This document shows positions 26,494 to 36,255 of a stretch of 64,000 nt of DNA, piece by piece. This stretch comes from Bacteroidota bacterium (GTDB taxonomy: Bacteria; Bacteroidota; Bacteroidia; Chitinophagales; LD1), in assembly GCA_947475165.1 (NCBI GenBank), contig CANJLD010000020.1:1-64000 (forward strand). Direction: 5' to 3'. Made by a program: the position numbers and the translations under genes. The notes under the pieces were generated by a model. The model did no database searches. It was not told the origin of the DNA and saw only the letters and a list, made by a program, of their open reading frames with translations. Position 1 is the first letter of the stretch, and every line of letters begins with the position of its first letter.

Positions 26494-27351
26494 CTATTTA
26501 CTCAACTCTTTCATTCTATCCAATCGCGGTCTTTCGTTTTGTGCAAGCTGTGGGTCAGCAGAAAGAAGTTCGTATGCTTTTTCGAAATGGAAAGTAGATT
26601 TCATGTTGTCGTTCTTCAATAAAAATAATTCTCCCAGTTCTTCGTGAACGTAGCCATCGTTGTTACCGGTTTCTACTGCTTCTTCAAACAGAGCCAACTG
26701 AACCTTGAGTGCATCATCCAATCTATTCAATGCGCGCAGTGTTCGCGCAACGCTCCACTTAGCGAGGAATATCGCCTGAATCGATTTTTTTTCTTCCCTC
26801 CATTTTAAGGCACGCAGAAAAATGCTGAGTGCTTTTTCATATTCGCCTCTATCAAAGTAACTCCATGCTAAATTATTGTAGAGCGAACCGAGCCAGTTCT
26901 TTGCCTGCTGGTCTTCAGAATTTTCGGCAAACAAAATAGCCTCTTCGTTCAATGCTACTGCTGCATCAGCTGGCGATATAATAGCCAGCATGTGTATGGC
27001 ATCTACCGCATAACCATCCTGATTTATGTTTTGTGCAATATCAAGCGCACTGCGAAAACAAACTTCGGCATTCCGTTTATTGCCCGAAGAATTAAAAGCC
27101 CTTCCACGCTCCAGAAAATAGCGGATGTGTTCCGTGTTGTGCTTTTCAGTCAAGTGTTTGCCAACTTCATCAAGTATCACATGTGCCTCATCAAACTTAC
27201 GTTGCAAACTTTGTGTGCGTGCTATTTGTGTAAGCAATTGCAAATGCTCCGAAAGATTTTTTTCAGCAGAAGTTTCTTTCAGTGCCTCGCGGAATTTTGT
27301 TTCGGTTTCAGAGGGGTTTTGATAGTCCCAAAGTTTATCGTATTGAGTCAT
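26494..27351 (-). CDS. Tetratricopeptide-repeat protein
   Basis: 285 residues made of helical hairpin repeats: AEVCFRSALDIAQ, LYNNLAWSYFDRGEYEKALSIFLRAL, LDDALKVQLALFEEAVETG. They follow the TPR pattern W/L/Y...A/G...F/Y...A...P with about seven units. No signal peptide or catalytic domain, so it is a cytoplasmic scaffold. The ATG of MTQYDKLWDY is preferred over a start 14 codons upstream, which has no TPR character. Convergent with the pseudouridine synthase, 19 bp apart, with no obvious terminator. Confidence 0.8.
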   Translation of the reverse strand: MTQYDKLWDYQNPSETETKFREALKETSAEKNLSEHLQLLTQIARTQSLQRKFDEAHVILDEVGKHLTEKHNTEHIRYFLERGRAFNSSGNKRNAEVCFRSALDIAQNINQDGYAVDAIHMLAIISPADAAVALNEEAILFAENSEDQQAKNWLGSLYNNLAWSYFDRGEYEKALSIFLRALKWREEKKSIQAIFLAKWSVARTLRALNRLDDALKVQLALFEEAVETGNNDGYVHEELGELFLLKNDNMKSTFHFEKAYELLSADPQLAQNERPRLDRMKELSK

Positions 27352-27509
27352 AGAGCGCAAACTTCTGAAAATTGATGAGAATTTTATCTGCAATTATTTT
27401 GCAAGTAAACAACCCGTGCTTTGTAATTTTTAAAGAACAAAGCGGAACAAGTGCATTACAAAACGAGTATCTAATGGTGTTCGTTTATTGCTCACTTAAA
27501 AACCATTTT

Positions 27510-27698
27510 ATGAAAAACGAAGCTTTACGCAACGATTTGTTTTTATACGACCTTACTATCCGTGTTCTTGCTTTTTGGGCAACCATTCTTTTCTCGCTTT
27601 TATTTTTTACAGGCGCAGAGGCAAATGGTAAAACAGATGTAACAACCGTTAAGAAATCTCCCGTTTATACTTACGAAATTAAAAGCGACAAGAAGTAA
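27510..27698 (+). CDS. Small membrane protein (62 aa)
   Basis: MKNEALRNDLFLYDLTIRVL then one hydrophobic stretch (FWATILFSLLFFTGA), followed by a Lys-rich hydrophilic tail. An upstream extension in the same frame looks non-coding. It may be a single-pass membrane peptide or have an uncleaved signal. No family was recognised; low length makes coding status uncertain. Confidence 0.4.
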   Translation: MKNEALRNDLFLYDLTIRVLAFWATILFSLLFFTGAEANGKTDVTTVKKSPVYTYEIKSDKK

Positions 27699-27730
27699 GT
27701 TCTTGTTGCCATGATATCGGTTCAAGGCAT

Positions 27731-27757
27731 GGCAGACAATCGTAAAGGTTGTCTGCC
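27731..27757. terminator. Hairpin between convergent genes
   Basis: GGCAGACAA and TTGTCTGCC form a perfect 9-bp stem around nine bases. Placement between convergent genes suggests termination, but no T run follows on either strand. Confidence 0.45.
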
Positions 27758-27771
27758 GGCTGAGGGCTGAA

Positions 27772-29019
27772 TTAGTTTTTTAAATAAAGATTTACTTCCG
27801 TCATGATTCTCTCCGTCCCGCCCAATCTCTCTTCAATAAATTTCTTTCCTTTTTGTCCTACAGCAATTCTTTCGCTTTCTACTTCAAGTTTAAGTAACGC
27901 ATTTTTCAAAGAATTGAAGTCATCAACAGGATAACTCAATAATTCTTTCGCTTCTAAAGATTTCTCGAAATTCGGTCCGAACAGAACCGGTATTCCATAA
28001 ACTGCTGCTTCCAGAATATTGTGGACGGAAGTGTTGAATCCTCCACCTATATAGGCTATTTCTCCAAACGCATAAATAGAAGAAAGCTGACCGATGCTGT
28101 CAATAATTACTACATCAACTTCGGCAGCGTTTGCTTCATTCAATTGAGAAAAGCGTTTTGCTTTTACTTTAATAGAAGAAACAATTTCATCAATTCTGTT
28201 TTGGTCAATATTGTGAGGAGCAATAATGTATTTGTATTCTTTTAAAACATCTTCGTTTATACAATGAATGATTAGCTCTTCATCGTTAGCCCAAGTACTT
28301 CCGGCAATCAAAATTTTTGAATTGCCTTTAAATTTTTCGATAGAAGGAAATGGTTTTTTGTTTTCTGTTATTTGATAAACTCTGTCAAAGCGCGTATCGA
28401 AAGCAACTTCTGATTCAACTGAAATATTTTTCAGTAAATCTTTCGATTCAATATTCTGCACAAATATTTTGGTGAACATTTTCAGCATATCGCGAAAGAA
28501 GATTCCGTACCATTTGAAGAAAATCTGATTTCCCCTAAACACAGAAGAGAAAAGAATAACCGGAATATTTTTTTTCTTCAACTCGTTCAAATAATGAAAC
28601 CAGAACTCGTATTTCACAAATAACACTAAATCGGGATTGATACAATCGATAAATTTTTGTGCGTTTGCTTTTGTATCAAGCGGCAGATAAAGAACAAAGT
28701 CTGCGCCTTCATAGTTCTTTCGTATTTCATAACCGGAAGGAGAGAAGAAAGTGACAACGATTTGGACTTTGAATTTTGAGCTTTGAGCTTTGATTCTTTC
28801 AATCACCGGTCTTACCTGTTCAAATTCTCCCAACGAAGCGCAATGAAACCAAATTCGTTTTCCTTCTTTTTTTTCAATCTCATCTAAGCCACATTCCCAA
28901 TATTTCCTTCCGACAACCCACTGCTTCGCTTTTTTGTTGAAGAGCGAAGCACAATAAATGGCAAACCAATAAAAGCGAATAGAGAGATTGTAAAGGAATA
29001 GACTGAACACAATGGTCAA
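27772..29019 (-). CDS. kdtA: 3-deoxy-D-manno-octulosonic acid (Kdo) transferase
   Basis: About 410 residues, the family length. WFHCASLGEFEQVRPVIE is the Kdo-transferase signature, with the catalytic Glu in GEFE. Further features are TFFSPSGYE, the GT-B second half with IAGSTWANDEE, IAPHNID, GGGFNTSVHNILEAA and a C-terminal helix. It adds Kdo to lipid IV-A at the inner membrane face, marking an LPS-bearing cell. No ATG fits; TTG or a GTG nine bases later must serve as start, and this region is a short repeat (GGTCAAT motifs), so the start is uncertain. A SSKFKVQ segment looks like a translated dispersed repeat. Confidence 0.9.
   Translation of the reverse strand: MTIVFSLFLYNLSIRFYWFAIYCASLFNKKAKQWVVGRKYWECGLDEIEKKEGKRIWFHCASLGEFEQVRPVIERIKAQSSKFKVQIVVTFFSPSGYEIRKNYEGADFVLYLPLDTKANAQKFIDCINPDLVLFVKYEFWFHYLNELKKKNIPVILFSSVFRGNQIFFKWYGIFFRDMLKMFTKIFVQNIESKDLLKNISVESEVAFDTRFDRVYQITENKKPFPSIEKFKGNSKILIAGSTWANDEELIIHCINEDVLKEYKYIIAPHNIDQNRIDEIVSSIKVKAKRFSQLNEANAAEVDVVIIDSIGQLSSIYAFGEIAYIGGGFNTSVHNILEAAVYGIPVLFGPNFEKSLEAKELLSYPVDDFNSLKNALLKLEVESERIAVGQKGKKFIEERLGGTERIMTEVNLYLKN
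28761..28794 (-). repeat. Possible in-gene CAAAGCTCAAA-type repeat in kdtA
   Basis: On the minus strand, CAAAGCTCAAAGCTCAAAAT followed by TCAAAGTCC, a low-complexity string of the kind usually found in spacers of this phylum. It encodes KAQSSKFKVQ just before the conserved TFFSPSGYE, at a variable loop of the enzyme. Confidence 0.5.
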
Positions 29020-29029
29020 TTGTAGGTGG

Positions 29030-29824
29030 TCAATAGTAATAATACTCCTTCTCGCTGGTTTGGGTAAACACCGGAATTATCCAGCCCACTCTTATCCCTA
29101 AAAACATATCAATGCGTTTGTCGTGCATTGGCTGCATAGAATAAAAATCATAAGGTCTTCTACCTTGTGTAAACGCCAAATCAAATTGCAAACCGGCATA
29201 AGCACTCACATATTTTCTGCGCGCCATAAATACGCCTCCGATAAATTGCGAAATAACCGGACCGTTCGCCATGCGGTCGTAACCTTTGCGGTAGGTTTTA
29301 TCTAACTGAGGCAAGGTGGAACCTTTTACGTTGATATTAATTTTATGTGAGAGAAAACCGAAACCGGTAAGGAAAAGCAAGCCAGCATCGGGATATTTTT
29401 CGCTGAACGGAACTACTTTGCCAAATGTAAATTTCAAACTCGCTCCCATTTCCTGAAGCTTTGGTCTAATCAGCGCGTTGGTTTGACCAACCAATTGTCC
29501 GCTTGGTAAAGAAATTTTATCAAGCACATAATTTTCTTTCACCGTTGTTCCAAAAAGAAAACTTCCCTCCAAGCCAACTATCCAATTCTTCTTGGTCTTG
29601 TAAGCAATATGCATTCCGAAAAGTGAATTAAAGCCGAACCGGTCAGCCATATTTCCAAAAGGAAACTGAGCGGTGTAAATAGGTGCAATGATTACTGCGT
29701 TATTCGGTTCAAAGATTTTCTTTTTCTTCTTTGTTTCTTCCGGCTTTTGTGCATTTGCAAGTGTTCCAAATAGTATTAATGCAACCAATATGATTGAAGA
29801 GTGTATACGGTAATTTGTTTTCAT
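29030..29824 (-). CDS. Outer-membrane beta-barrel-like protein
   Basis: 264 residues. Signal peptide ending LFGTLANAQ, a Lys-rich spacer, then repeated amphipathic strands (NNAVIIAPIYTAQFPFG, IAYKTKKNWIVGLEGSFLFG, RIDMFLGIRVGWIIPVF). It resembles small porin-like or PorT-like barrels of Bacteroidota, without a decisive motif. It ends SEKEYYYY just where a GACCA-type short repeat begins. ATG chosen from the signal peptide; a GTG-started longer frame runs into the divergent gene and is not credible. It lies 10 bp upstream of kdtA on the same strand and may be co-transcribed. Confidence 0.65.
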   Translation of the reverse strand: MKTNYRIHSSIILVALILFGTLANAQKPEETKKKKKIFEPNNAVIIAPIYTAQFPFGNMADRFGFNSLFGMHIAYKTKKNWIVGLEGSFLFGTTVKENYVLDKISLPSGQLVGQTNALIRPKLQEMGASLKFTFGKVVPFSEKYPDAGLLFLTGFGFLSHKININVKGSTLPQLDKTYRKGYDRMANGPVISQFIGGVFMARRKYVSAYAGLQFDLAFTQGRRPYDFYSMQPMHDKRIDMFLGIRVGWIIPVFTQTSEKEYYYY

Positions 29825-29876
29825 TAGGAGCATAAACGCTGAAAGCGCAAAAGTATTATTTTCACGCGCCCAAAAA

Positions 29877-31013
29877 ATGATGCAGGTGAAGGAAATAAAA
29901 ATGGTTGACTTAAAAACGCAATACGAGCGTTTGAAGATCGAAATTGATGCGGGGATTGCCGATGTAATTAACAACACGCAGTTTATTAAGGGTCCGCAGG
30001 TAAAAAAGTTTGAGGAAAACCTTTCAGCATACCTTGGCGGAAGTCAGGTTATCAGTTGCGCAAACGGAACCGATTCGCTGCAGATTGCGATGATGGCTCT
30101 CGGCTATCAACCCGGTGATGAAGTAATTACTGCAAGTTTTACTTATGTGGCAACTGCCGAAGTAATTGCATTGCTAAAGCTGAAACCGGTTTTAGTGGAA
30201 GTTAATCCCGATACGTTTACCATCGACCCTGCTGCTATTGAAGCGGCAATTACACCAAAAACGAAGGCGATTGTACCGGTGCATCTTTTCGGGCAGTGTG
30301 CCGATATGGAAGCGATTATGAAAATTGCGGCAAAACATAATCTGCATGTGATAGAAGATAACGCGCAGGCAATTGGGGCTGATTATTTTTTCAGTGACGG
30401 AACAAAAGCAAAGAGCGGAACAATAGGAACGGTGGGTTCAACTTCGTTCTTCCCTTCAAAGAACTTGGGCTGCTATGGCGATGGCGGTGCGTTGAATACG
30501 AGTGATAATGTATTGGCGAAGAAAATCAGAATGATTGCCAATCACGGGCAGAGCATTCAATATGTGCATGATGAAATTGGGGTGAACTCGCGACTTGATT
30601 CTATACAAGCATCAGTGCTTGATGTAAAGTTGAAATACCTAGATGATTTTGCAGCACGCAGAATAAGTGTTGCCGATAATTACGACAATGCTTTCAAGGA
30701 TTTGAAGAATGTGCAAACACCGGTTCGTGCTAAAAACTCAACTCACGTATTTCATCAGTATACTTTGTTGTTGAAGGATGGTAATCGCGATGAAGTGAGA
30801 AAGAAGTTGGCTGATAAGGGAATTCCAAGCATGATTTATTATCCGATTCCGCTGCACCAACAAAAAGCATATCGCGATGAACGATATAAAGATGGAGCAT
30901 TTCCGATTACCGAGGAATTGTGCAAATCAGTTTTATCATTGCCAATTCATACAGAATTTGAAGAGGAAGAGTTGAAATTTATTACAGATACTTTTAAAGA
31001 AGCAATTCAATAA
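29877..31013 (+). CDS. DegT/DnrJ/EryC1/StrS aminotransferase (WbpE-like)
   Basis: 378 residues. PLP-dependent sugar aminotransferase with the Schiff-base lysine K195 in FFPSKNLGCYGDGG, an N-terminal FIKGPQVKKFEE and SCANGTDSLQIAM. The IKMVDLKTQYERLK start and overall motif set are close to WbpE/WlbC enzymes, which aminate UDP-3-keto-GlcNAcA at C3. The acetyltransferase four genes downstream is WbpD-like, the next step. A second ATG immediately follows the first. First gene of the nucleotide-sugar operon, divergent from the outer-membrane protein gene. Confidence 0.9.
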   Translation: MMQVKEIKMVDLKTQYERLKIEIDAGIADVINNTQFIKGPQVKKFEENLSAYLGGSQVISCANGTDSLQIAMMALGYQPGDEVITASFTYVATAEVIALLKLKPVLVEVNPDTFTIDPAAIEAAITPKTKAIVPVHLFGQCADMEAIMKIAAKHNLHVIEDNAQAIGADYFFSDGTKAKSGTIGTVGSTSFFPSKNLGCYGDGGALNTSDNVLAKKIRMIANHGQSIQYVHDEIGVNSRLDSIQASVLDVKLKYLDDFAARRISVADNYDNAFKDLKNVQTPVRAKNSTHVFHQYTLLLKDGNRDEVRKKLADKGIPSMIYYPIPLHQQKAYRDERYKDGAFPITEELCKSVLSLPIHTEFEEEELKFITDTFKEAIQ

Positions 31014-31021
31014 ACAGGAAA

Positions 31022-32335
31022 ATGAAAATAGCAGTAGTAGGGACAGGATATGTTGGTTTGGTTACAGGAACCTGTTTTGCTGAAACGGGAAACGAAGTTG
31101 TTTGCATTGATGTAAATGCAGGGAAAGTAAAATCGTTACAAGCTGGTGTAGTGCCTATTTACGAACCGGACTTGGATGTTTATTTTGAACGCAATACTAA
31201 AGCTGGGCGATTGAAGTTTACCACCAACCTTGTAGAAGGAATTGAAGGAGCAAAAATTATTTTCCTTGCGCTTCCAACTCCACCAGGAGAAGACGGCAGT
31301 GCAGATTTGAAATATGTTCTAGGTGTAGCAGATGACCTCGGCAAAATTATCAAGGACTATGTAGTTGTGGTAAATAAATCTACCGTACCGGTAGGGACCG
31401 CAGATAAAGTACGTGATAAAATTGCCCCCAACGCGAAAGTGGCGTTTGATGTGGTTTCTAACCCTGAGTTTTTGCGCGAAGGTGTAGCGGTGGAAGATTT
31501 TATGAAACCGGAGCGTGTGGTAGTTGGAACAAAATCTGACAGAGCGAAGAAATTGATGGAGGAATTATATGAGCCGTTTGTTCGTCAGGGCAATCCGGTA
31601 TTGTTTATGGATGAAAGAAGTGCAGAAGTAACGAAGTATGCGGCCAATGCTTTCTTGGCTACCAAAATTTCTTTTATGAACGAAATTGCCAATCTGTGCG
31701 AACTGGTTGGTGCTGATGTAGACAATGTGCGTAAAGGAATTGGCACTGATTCTCGTATTGGTAAACGTTTCTTATTTCCTGGTGTTGGTTATGGTGGAAG
31801 TTGTTTCCCAAAAGATGTGCAAGCGTTATATCATACAGCAAAGCAATACGATTACAACTTCCAAATTCTTGATGCTGTAATGAATGTAAACCAATGGCAA
31901 CGCGAGAATTTTTATCAAACTATTTCGAATCACTTTAAGGGAGATTTAAAAGGGAAAACAATTGCAGTTTGGGGTTTGGCGTTTAAACCAAACACCGATG
32001 ACATTCGCGAAGCACCGGCTCTTTATTTGTTAGAGAAATTTTTAGAAGTAGGCGCAAATGTTCGTGCTTACGACCCGGAAGCTATCAATAATGTAAAGCA
32101 AATATTTGGTGATAAAATTTATTTTGCAAAGGACAAAGATGATACCCTCACCGGTGCTGACTTTTTAGTAATTGTAACCGAATGGAATGAGTTTCGTTCA
32201 CCAGATTTCGATAAAATTACTTCTTCGCTAAAAGAGAAATTGATTTTTGACGGCAGAAATCTTTATTCGCTCAGTCATGTGAAAGAATTGGGCTATACTT
32301 ATTATTCCATTGGTAGAGAAATTGTGAAAGCATGA
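31022..32335 (+). CDS. ugd: UDP-glucose 6-dehydrogenase
   Basis: 437 residues. Rossmann motif [12 protein letters not shown] at the start, NPEFLREG, catalytic Lys in the [11 protein letters not shown] segment and nucleophile C261 in [10 protein letters not shown], all diagnostic. It oxidises UDP-glucose twice with NAD to UDP-glucuronate. The next gene, a UDP-glucuronate decarboxylase overlapping by 4 bp, would use the product, so UDP-xylose is the likely output of the pair. Confidence 0.95.
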   Translation: MKIAVVGTGYVGLVTGTCFAETGNEVVCIDVNAGKVKSLQAGVVPIYEPDLDVYFERNTKAGRLKFTTNLVEGIEGAKIIFLALPTPPGEDGSADLKYVLGVADDLGKIIKDYVVVVNKSTVPVGTADKVRDKIAPNAKVAFDVVSNPEFLREGVAVEDFMKPERVVVGTKSDRAKKLMEELYEPFVRQGNPVLFMDERSAEVTKYAANAFLATKISFMNEIANLCELVGADVDNVRKGIGTDSRIGKRFLFPGVGYGGSCFPKDVQALYHTAKQYDYNFQILDAVMNVNQWQRENFYQTISNHFKGDLKGKTIAVWGLAFKPNTDDIREAPALYLLEKFLEVGANVRAYDPEAINNVKQIFGDKIYFAKDKDDTLTGADFLVIVTEWNEFRSPDFDKITSSLKEKLIFDGRNLYSLSHVKELGYTYYSIGREIVKA

Positions 32336-33300
32336 AAAGAGTTCTTATAACTGGCGCAGCAGGTTTTCTCGGTTCGCATTTATGCGATAGGTTTATCAAA
32401 GAAGGTTATTACGTTATTGGAATGGATAATCTTATTACCGGTGACCTGAAAAATATTGAGCATCTTTTTAAACTGGAGAATTTTGAATTTGCTCATCATG
32501 ATGTTTCAAAGTTTGTTTTTGTTCCCGGTCAGTTAGATTACATTCTTCATTTCGCTTCTCCTGCTTCTCCTATAGATTATTTGAAAATTCCAATCCAAAC
32601 TTTAAAAGTTGGTTCGTTGGGCACACATAATCTTTTAGGGCTTGCAAAGGCGAAGAAAGCTTGTATGCTTATTGCTTCCACCAGCGAAGTTTATGGCGAC
32701 CCACAAGTTCATCCGCAAACTGAAAATTATTGGGGCAATGTTAACCCGGTTGGTCCGCGCGGAGTTTATGATGAAGCAAAACGTTTTCAGGAAGCCATTA
32801 CGATGGCTTACCATACTTTTCATGGGGTAGATACAAAGATTGTCCGCATCTTTAATACTTACGGACCGAGAATGAGATTGAATGATGGACGTGTGCTTCC
32901 TGCGTTTATTGGTCAGGCTTTGCGTGGAGAAGATTTGACAATTTTCGGAGATGGTTCTCAAACACGTTCGTTCTGTTATGTAGATGATTTAGTGGAAGGA
33001 ATTTATCGTTTGTTGTTGAGCGATTATCATCAACCGGTGAATATTGGCAACCCGAGCGAGATTACTATTTCGCAGTTTGCTGAAGAGATTATCAAATTAA
33101 CCGGAACCAATCAAAAAGTAATTTACAAAGACCTACCGGTAGATGACCCGAAGCAACGACAACCGGATATTTCGCGTGCAAGAGAAATTCTCGGTTGGGA
33201 GCCGAAGGTTTCTCGCGAGGAAGGATTGAAGATTACTTATGACTATTTCAGAAGTTTGAGCAAGGAGGAATTGTATAAGAGTAAACACCGGTTTGAATAA
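32332..33300 (+). CDS. UDP-glucuronate decarboxylase (UDP-xylose synthase)
   Basis: 322 residues, extended [25 protein letters not shown] (the PASP motif typical of UXS), STSEVYGDP, catalytic [15 protein letters not shown] and [14 protein letters not shown]. It removes C6 of UDP-glucuronate through a 4-keto intermediate to give UDP-xylose. ATGA overlap with ugd upstream and TAATG overlap with the next gene indicate coupled translation. Confidence 0.93.
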   Translation: MKRVLITGAAGFLGSHLCDRFIKEGYYVIGMDNLITGDLKNIEHLFKLENFEFAHHDVSKFVFVPGQLDYILHFASPASPIDYLKIPIQTLKVGSLGTHNLLGLAKAKKACMLIASTSEVYGDPQVHPQTENYWGNVNPVGPRGVYDEAKRFQEAITMAYHTFHGVDTKIVRIFNTYGPRMRLNDGRVLPAFIGQALRGEDLTIFGDGSQTRSFCYVDDLVEGIYRLLLSDYHQPVNIGNPSEITISQFAEEIIKLTGTNQKVIYKDLPVDDPKQRQPDISRAREILGWEPKVSREEGLKITYDYFRSLSKEELYKSKHRFE

Positions 33301-33881
33301 TGGCAGATAAGGAATACTTCGCGCACGAAACTGCTCTTGTTGATGAGGGTTGCACGATTGGTAAGGGAACCAAAATCTGGCACTTCAGTCACATTATGAG
33401 TAATTGTGTGATTGGAGAGAACTGTAATTTTGGTCAGAATGTTGTGATTAGTCCTGAAGTAGTCTTAGGCAACAATGTAAAAGTGCAGAACAATGTTTCG
33501 ATATATACCGGAGTAGTTTGTGAAGACGATGTTTTTCTCGGACCAAGTTGTGTTTTTACCAATGTAACTAACCCAAGAAGCGGAGTGAACAGGAGAGGGC
33601 AATATTCAAGAACGACCGTGAAGCGCGGAGCAAGTATAGGTGCCAACGCAACAATTGTTTGCGGACATGATATAGGCGAGTTTGCTTTTATTGGTGCCGG
33701 TGCGGTGGTTACTAAAAATATTCCTGCCTATGCGTTGGTGGTTGGTAATCCTTCCAAACAAATTGGCTGGATGAGCGAATTCGGTCACCGGTTGAGTTTT
33801 GACAAAGACGGCATTGCCATTTGCGAAGAGAGTAAAGAGAAGTATCAACTTAAGGATGGAGTTGTTTCGAAAATTAAATAA
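33300..33881 (+). CDS. Left-handed beta-helix N-acetyltransferase (WbpD/WlbB-like)
   Basis: 193 residues of hexapeptide repeats (IGKGTKIWHFSHI, IGENCNFGQNVVI, LGNNVKVQNNVSI, IGANATIVCGHDIG), then the VVGNPSKQIGWM end typical of sugar N-acetyltransferases. The WHF-SHI start and TGVVCEDDVFLGPS core are close to WbpD/WlbB, which acetylate UDP-GlcNAc(3N)A using acetyl-CoA. It complements the WbpE-like aminotransferase. The WbpB oxidase of that pathway is not seen in this window. Confidence 0.88.
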   Translation: MADKEYFAHETALVDEGCTIGKGTKIWHFSHIMSNCVIGENCNFGQNVVISPEVVLGNNVKVQNNVSIYTGVVCEDDVFLGPSCVFTNVTNPRSGVNRRGQYSRTTVKRGASIGANATIVCGHDIGEFAFIGAGAVVTKNIPAYALVVGNPSKQIGWMSEFGHRLSFDKDGIAICEESKEKYQLKDGVVSKIK

Positions 33882-33893
33882 CAAACAGAAAAT

Positions 33894-35186
33894 ATGGTTC
33901 AGGAATTATTAGACAAGAAAAAGAAATTAGCGGTAATCGGGTTGGGTTATGTCGGCTTGCCTATTGCCTTGGAGTTTGCAAAGAAAATTTCTGTCATTGG
34001 TTTCGACATAAATCAAAAGCGGGTTGATTTGATGAAGAACAAAATTGACCCAAGCAATGAGTTGGAGTCATCTGCTTTTGACGGTGCAGATATTTTGTTT
34101 ACGGCAAATATTGAAGAACTGAAGCAGGCAAATTTTTTCATTGTTGCCGTTCCTACTCCGGTGGATAAGCACAATGTTCCTGATTTGAAACCGGTGCTTG
34201 CCGCATCAACTACTATTGGTAAAGCATTGAAGAAAGGTGACTATGTGGTGTTTGAATCTACAGTTTATCCTGGTTGCACTGAAGAAGATTGCTTGCCGGT
34301 GATGGAGAAGATTTCGGGTTTAAGTTTGAAGAACGGAGATTTTAAACTTGGCTATTCTCCTGAACGAATTAATCCGGGCGATAAGGAACATACCATTACA
34401 AAAATTACTAAAGTAGTTTCGGGAAGCGATGCAGAAGCATTGGATGCAATTGCCCGCACTTATGAAATAATTGTAACTGCAGGAACTCACCGCGCTTCGT
34501 GTATTAAAGTGGCAGAAGCCGCAAAAATTATTGAAAACACTCAACGCGATTTGAATATTGCCTTGATGAACGAGCTTTCCAGAATTTTTGATTTGATGGG
34601 AATAAACACTTACGAAGTGTTGGAAGCTGCGGGAACAAAATGGAATTTCTTAAAGTTCTTCCCCGGCTTAGTTGGCGGGCATTGTATTGGTGTTGACCCT
34701 TACTATCTCACTTACAAATCAAATTCTCTTGGCTACAATCCGGAAGTGATTTTGGCGGGAAGAAGAATCAATGATGATATGGGTGCACATGTTGCACGCA
34801 AATTAGTTCAGCAGTTGATTAAAGCGCATAAGCAAATTGATGCAACACGAGTATTGGTAATGGGTGCAACGTTTAAGGAAAACGTAAGCGATATTCGTAA
34901 CAGTAAAGTGGTTGATGTTATCAGAGAGTTGAAACACTACTCTGTGAATACAGAAGTAGTTGACCCGCTTGCCGATGCAGAAGAGTTTCATGAAGAATAC
35001 GGCATTCATTTGCAGAAAGAGTATGGTAAGGATTACGATGCTGTAATTGTGGCGGTAAACCACGAACAGTTTACCGACTTGAATGATGACTTCTTTAAGA
35101 AATTTTTGAAGGCTGATGGAATTATAGTGGATGTGAAAGGTGATTTAAGGAACAAGATTAAGGAGTTTAAATACTGGTCGCTGTAA
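33894..35186 (+). CDS. UDP-N-acetylhexosamine 6-dehydrogenase (WbpO/TviB-like)
   Basis: 430 residues, UDP-glucose/GDP-mannose dehydrogenase family but distinct from ugd. VIGLGYVGLPIA at the start, VPTPVDKHNVPDL, SPERINPGD, and the nucleophile C264 in VGGHCIGVDPYYLTYK. That C-terminal context matches WbpO/TviB/CapL enzymes acting on UDP-GalNAc or UDP-GlcNAc. It should give the hexosaminuronate that the WbpE/WbpD-like pair modifies, or a capsule building block. Paired with a WbpP-like epimerase at the operon end. Confidence 0.9.
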   Translation: MVQELLDKKKKLAVIGLGYVGLPIALEFAKKISVIGFDINQKRVDLMKNKIDPSNELESSAFDGADILFTANIEELKQANFFIVAVPTPVDKHNVPDLKPVLAASTTIGKALKKGDYVVFESTVYPGCTEEDCLPVMEKISGLSLKNGDFKLGYSPERINPGDKEHTITKITKVVSGSDAEALDAIARTYEIIVTAGTHRASCIKVAEAAKIIENTQRDLNIALMNELSRIFDLMGINTYEVLEAAGTKWNFLKFFPGLVGGHCIGVDPYYLTYKSNSLGYNPEVILAGRRINDDMGAHVARKLVQQLIKAHKQIDATRVLVMGATFKENVSDIRNSKVVDVIRELKHYSVNTEVVDPLADAEEFHEEYGIHLQKEYGKDYDAVIVAVNHEQFTDLNDDFFKKFLKADGIIVDVKGDLRNKIKEFKYWSL

Positions 35187-35187
35187 A

Positions 35188-36255
35188 ATGAAGAAGATAC
35201 TTATAACCGGAGGGGCAGGATTTATTGGTTCGCATGTAGTGCGGTTGTTTGTGAATACTTACAACGATTATCAAATTGTCAATCTCGATAAATTGACTTA
35301 TGCCGGCAATCTTGAAAACCTGAAAGACATTGAGAGTAAACCGAATTACAAATTTGTAAAAGGTGATATTACCGATGCCGATTTCATCAATAACTTATTT
35401 AAGGAAGAGAAGTTTGATACGGTTATTCACTTAGCTGCAGAAAGCCATGTGGACAGAAGTATTTCGAATCCCTTGGAATTTGTAATTACGAATGTAATAG
35501 GCACCGTAAATTTGCTGAACGCTGCCAAACACGCCTGGGGTTGTTCTAAAGATAAACCGGTTCCTGCTGATAAGCGATTCTACCATATTTCTACCGATGA
35601 AGTTTATGGTGCGCTGGGAGAGGAGGGAATGTTTACGGAAGAAACTTCTTACGATCCGCATAGTCCTTACTCCGCATCAAAAGCATCGAGCGACCATTTT
35701 GTGCGCGCTTATTTTGATACTTATAACTTACCGGTGGTTATTTCCAACTGCTCGAACAATTACGGACCGAATCATTTTCCTGAGAAACTGATTCCGCTTT
35801 GTATTCATAACATCAAGAACAATAAACCGCTGCCTATTTATGGCAAAGGGGAGAATGTGCGCGACTGGCTTTATGTAGTTGACCACGCCCGTGCCATTGA
35901 TGTAATTCTTCACAACGCAAAGGTGGGAAGCACTTATAACATTGGCGGACATAACGAATGGAAGAACATTGATGTGATTCGTTTGTTATGTAAAATAATG
36001 GATAAGAAACTTGGCAGAGCAGAAGGTGAAAATGAAAAGCTAATTACGTTTGTGAAAGACCGTGCCGGTCATGATTTGCGCTACGCTATTGATTCTACCA
36101 AGCTTCAAAATGATTTAGGATGGAAACCATCGTTGCAGTTTGAGGAAGGATTGGAGAAAACTGTTGATTGGTATTTGGCGAATGAAGAGTGGCTAAGCCA
36201 TGTTACATCGGGGAATTATCAGAAGTATTACGAACAGCAATATGTAACGCGATAA
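35188..36255 (+). CDS. rfbB: dTDP-glucose 4,6-dehydratase
   Basis: 355 residues, extended SDR. ITGGAGFIGSHVVR, HLAAESHVDRSIS, STDEVYGALG with catalytic Asp-Glu, YSASKASSDH, NNYGPNHFPEKLIPL and GKGENVRDWLYVVDHARA are the RfbB signature set. It makes dTDP-4-keto-6-deoxyglucose, the precursor of rhamnose and other 6-deoxy sugars; no RfbA/C/D are in the window. Starts one base after the preceding stop and overlaps the next start (TAATG). Confidence 0.95.
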   Translation: MKKILITGGAGFIGSHVVRLFVNTYNDYQIVNLDKLTYAGNLENLKDIESKPNYKFVKGDITDADFINNLFKEEKFDTVIHLAAESHVDRSISNPLEFVITNVIGTVNLLNAAKHAWGCSKDKPVPADKRFYHISTDEVYGALGEEGMFTEETSYDPHSPYSASKASSDHFVRAYFDTYNLPVVISNCSNNYGPNHFPEKLIPLCIHNIKNNKPLPIYGKGENVRDWLYVVDHARAIDVILHNAKVGSTYNIGGHNEWKNIDVIRLLCKIMDKKLGRAEGENEKLITFVKDRAGHDLRYAIDSTKLQNDLGWKPSLQFEEGLEKTVDWYLANEEWLSHVTSGNYQKYYEQQYVTR

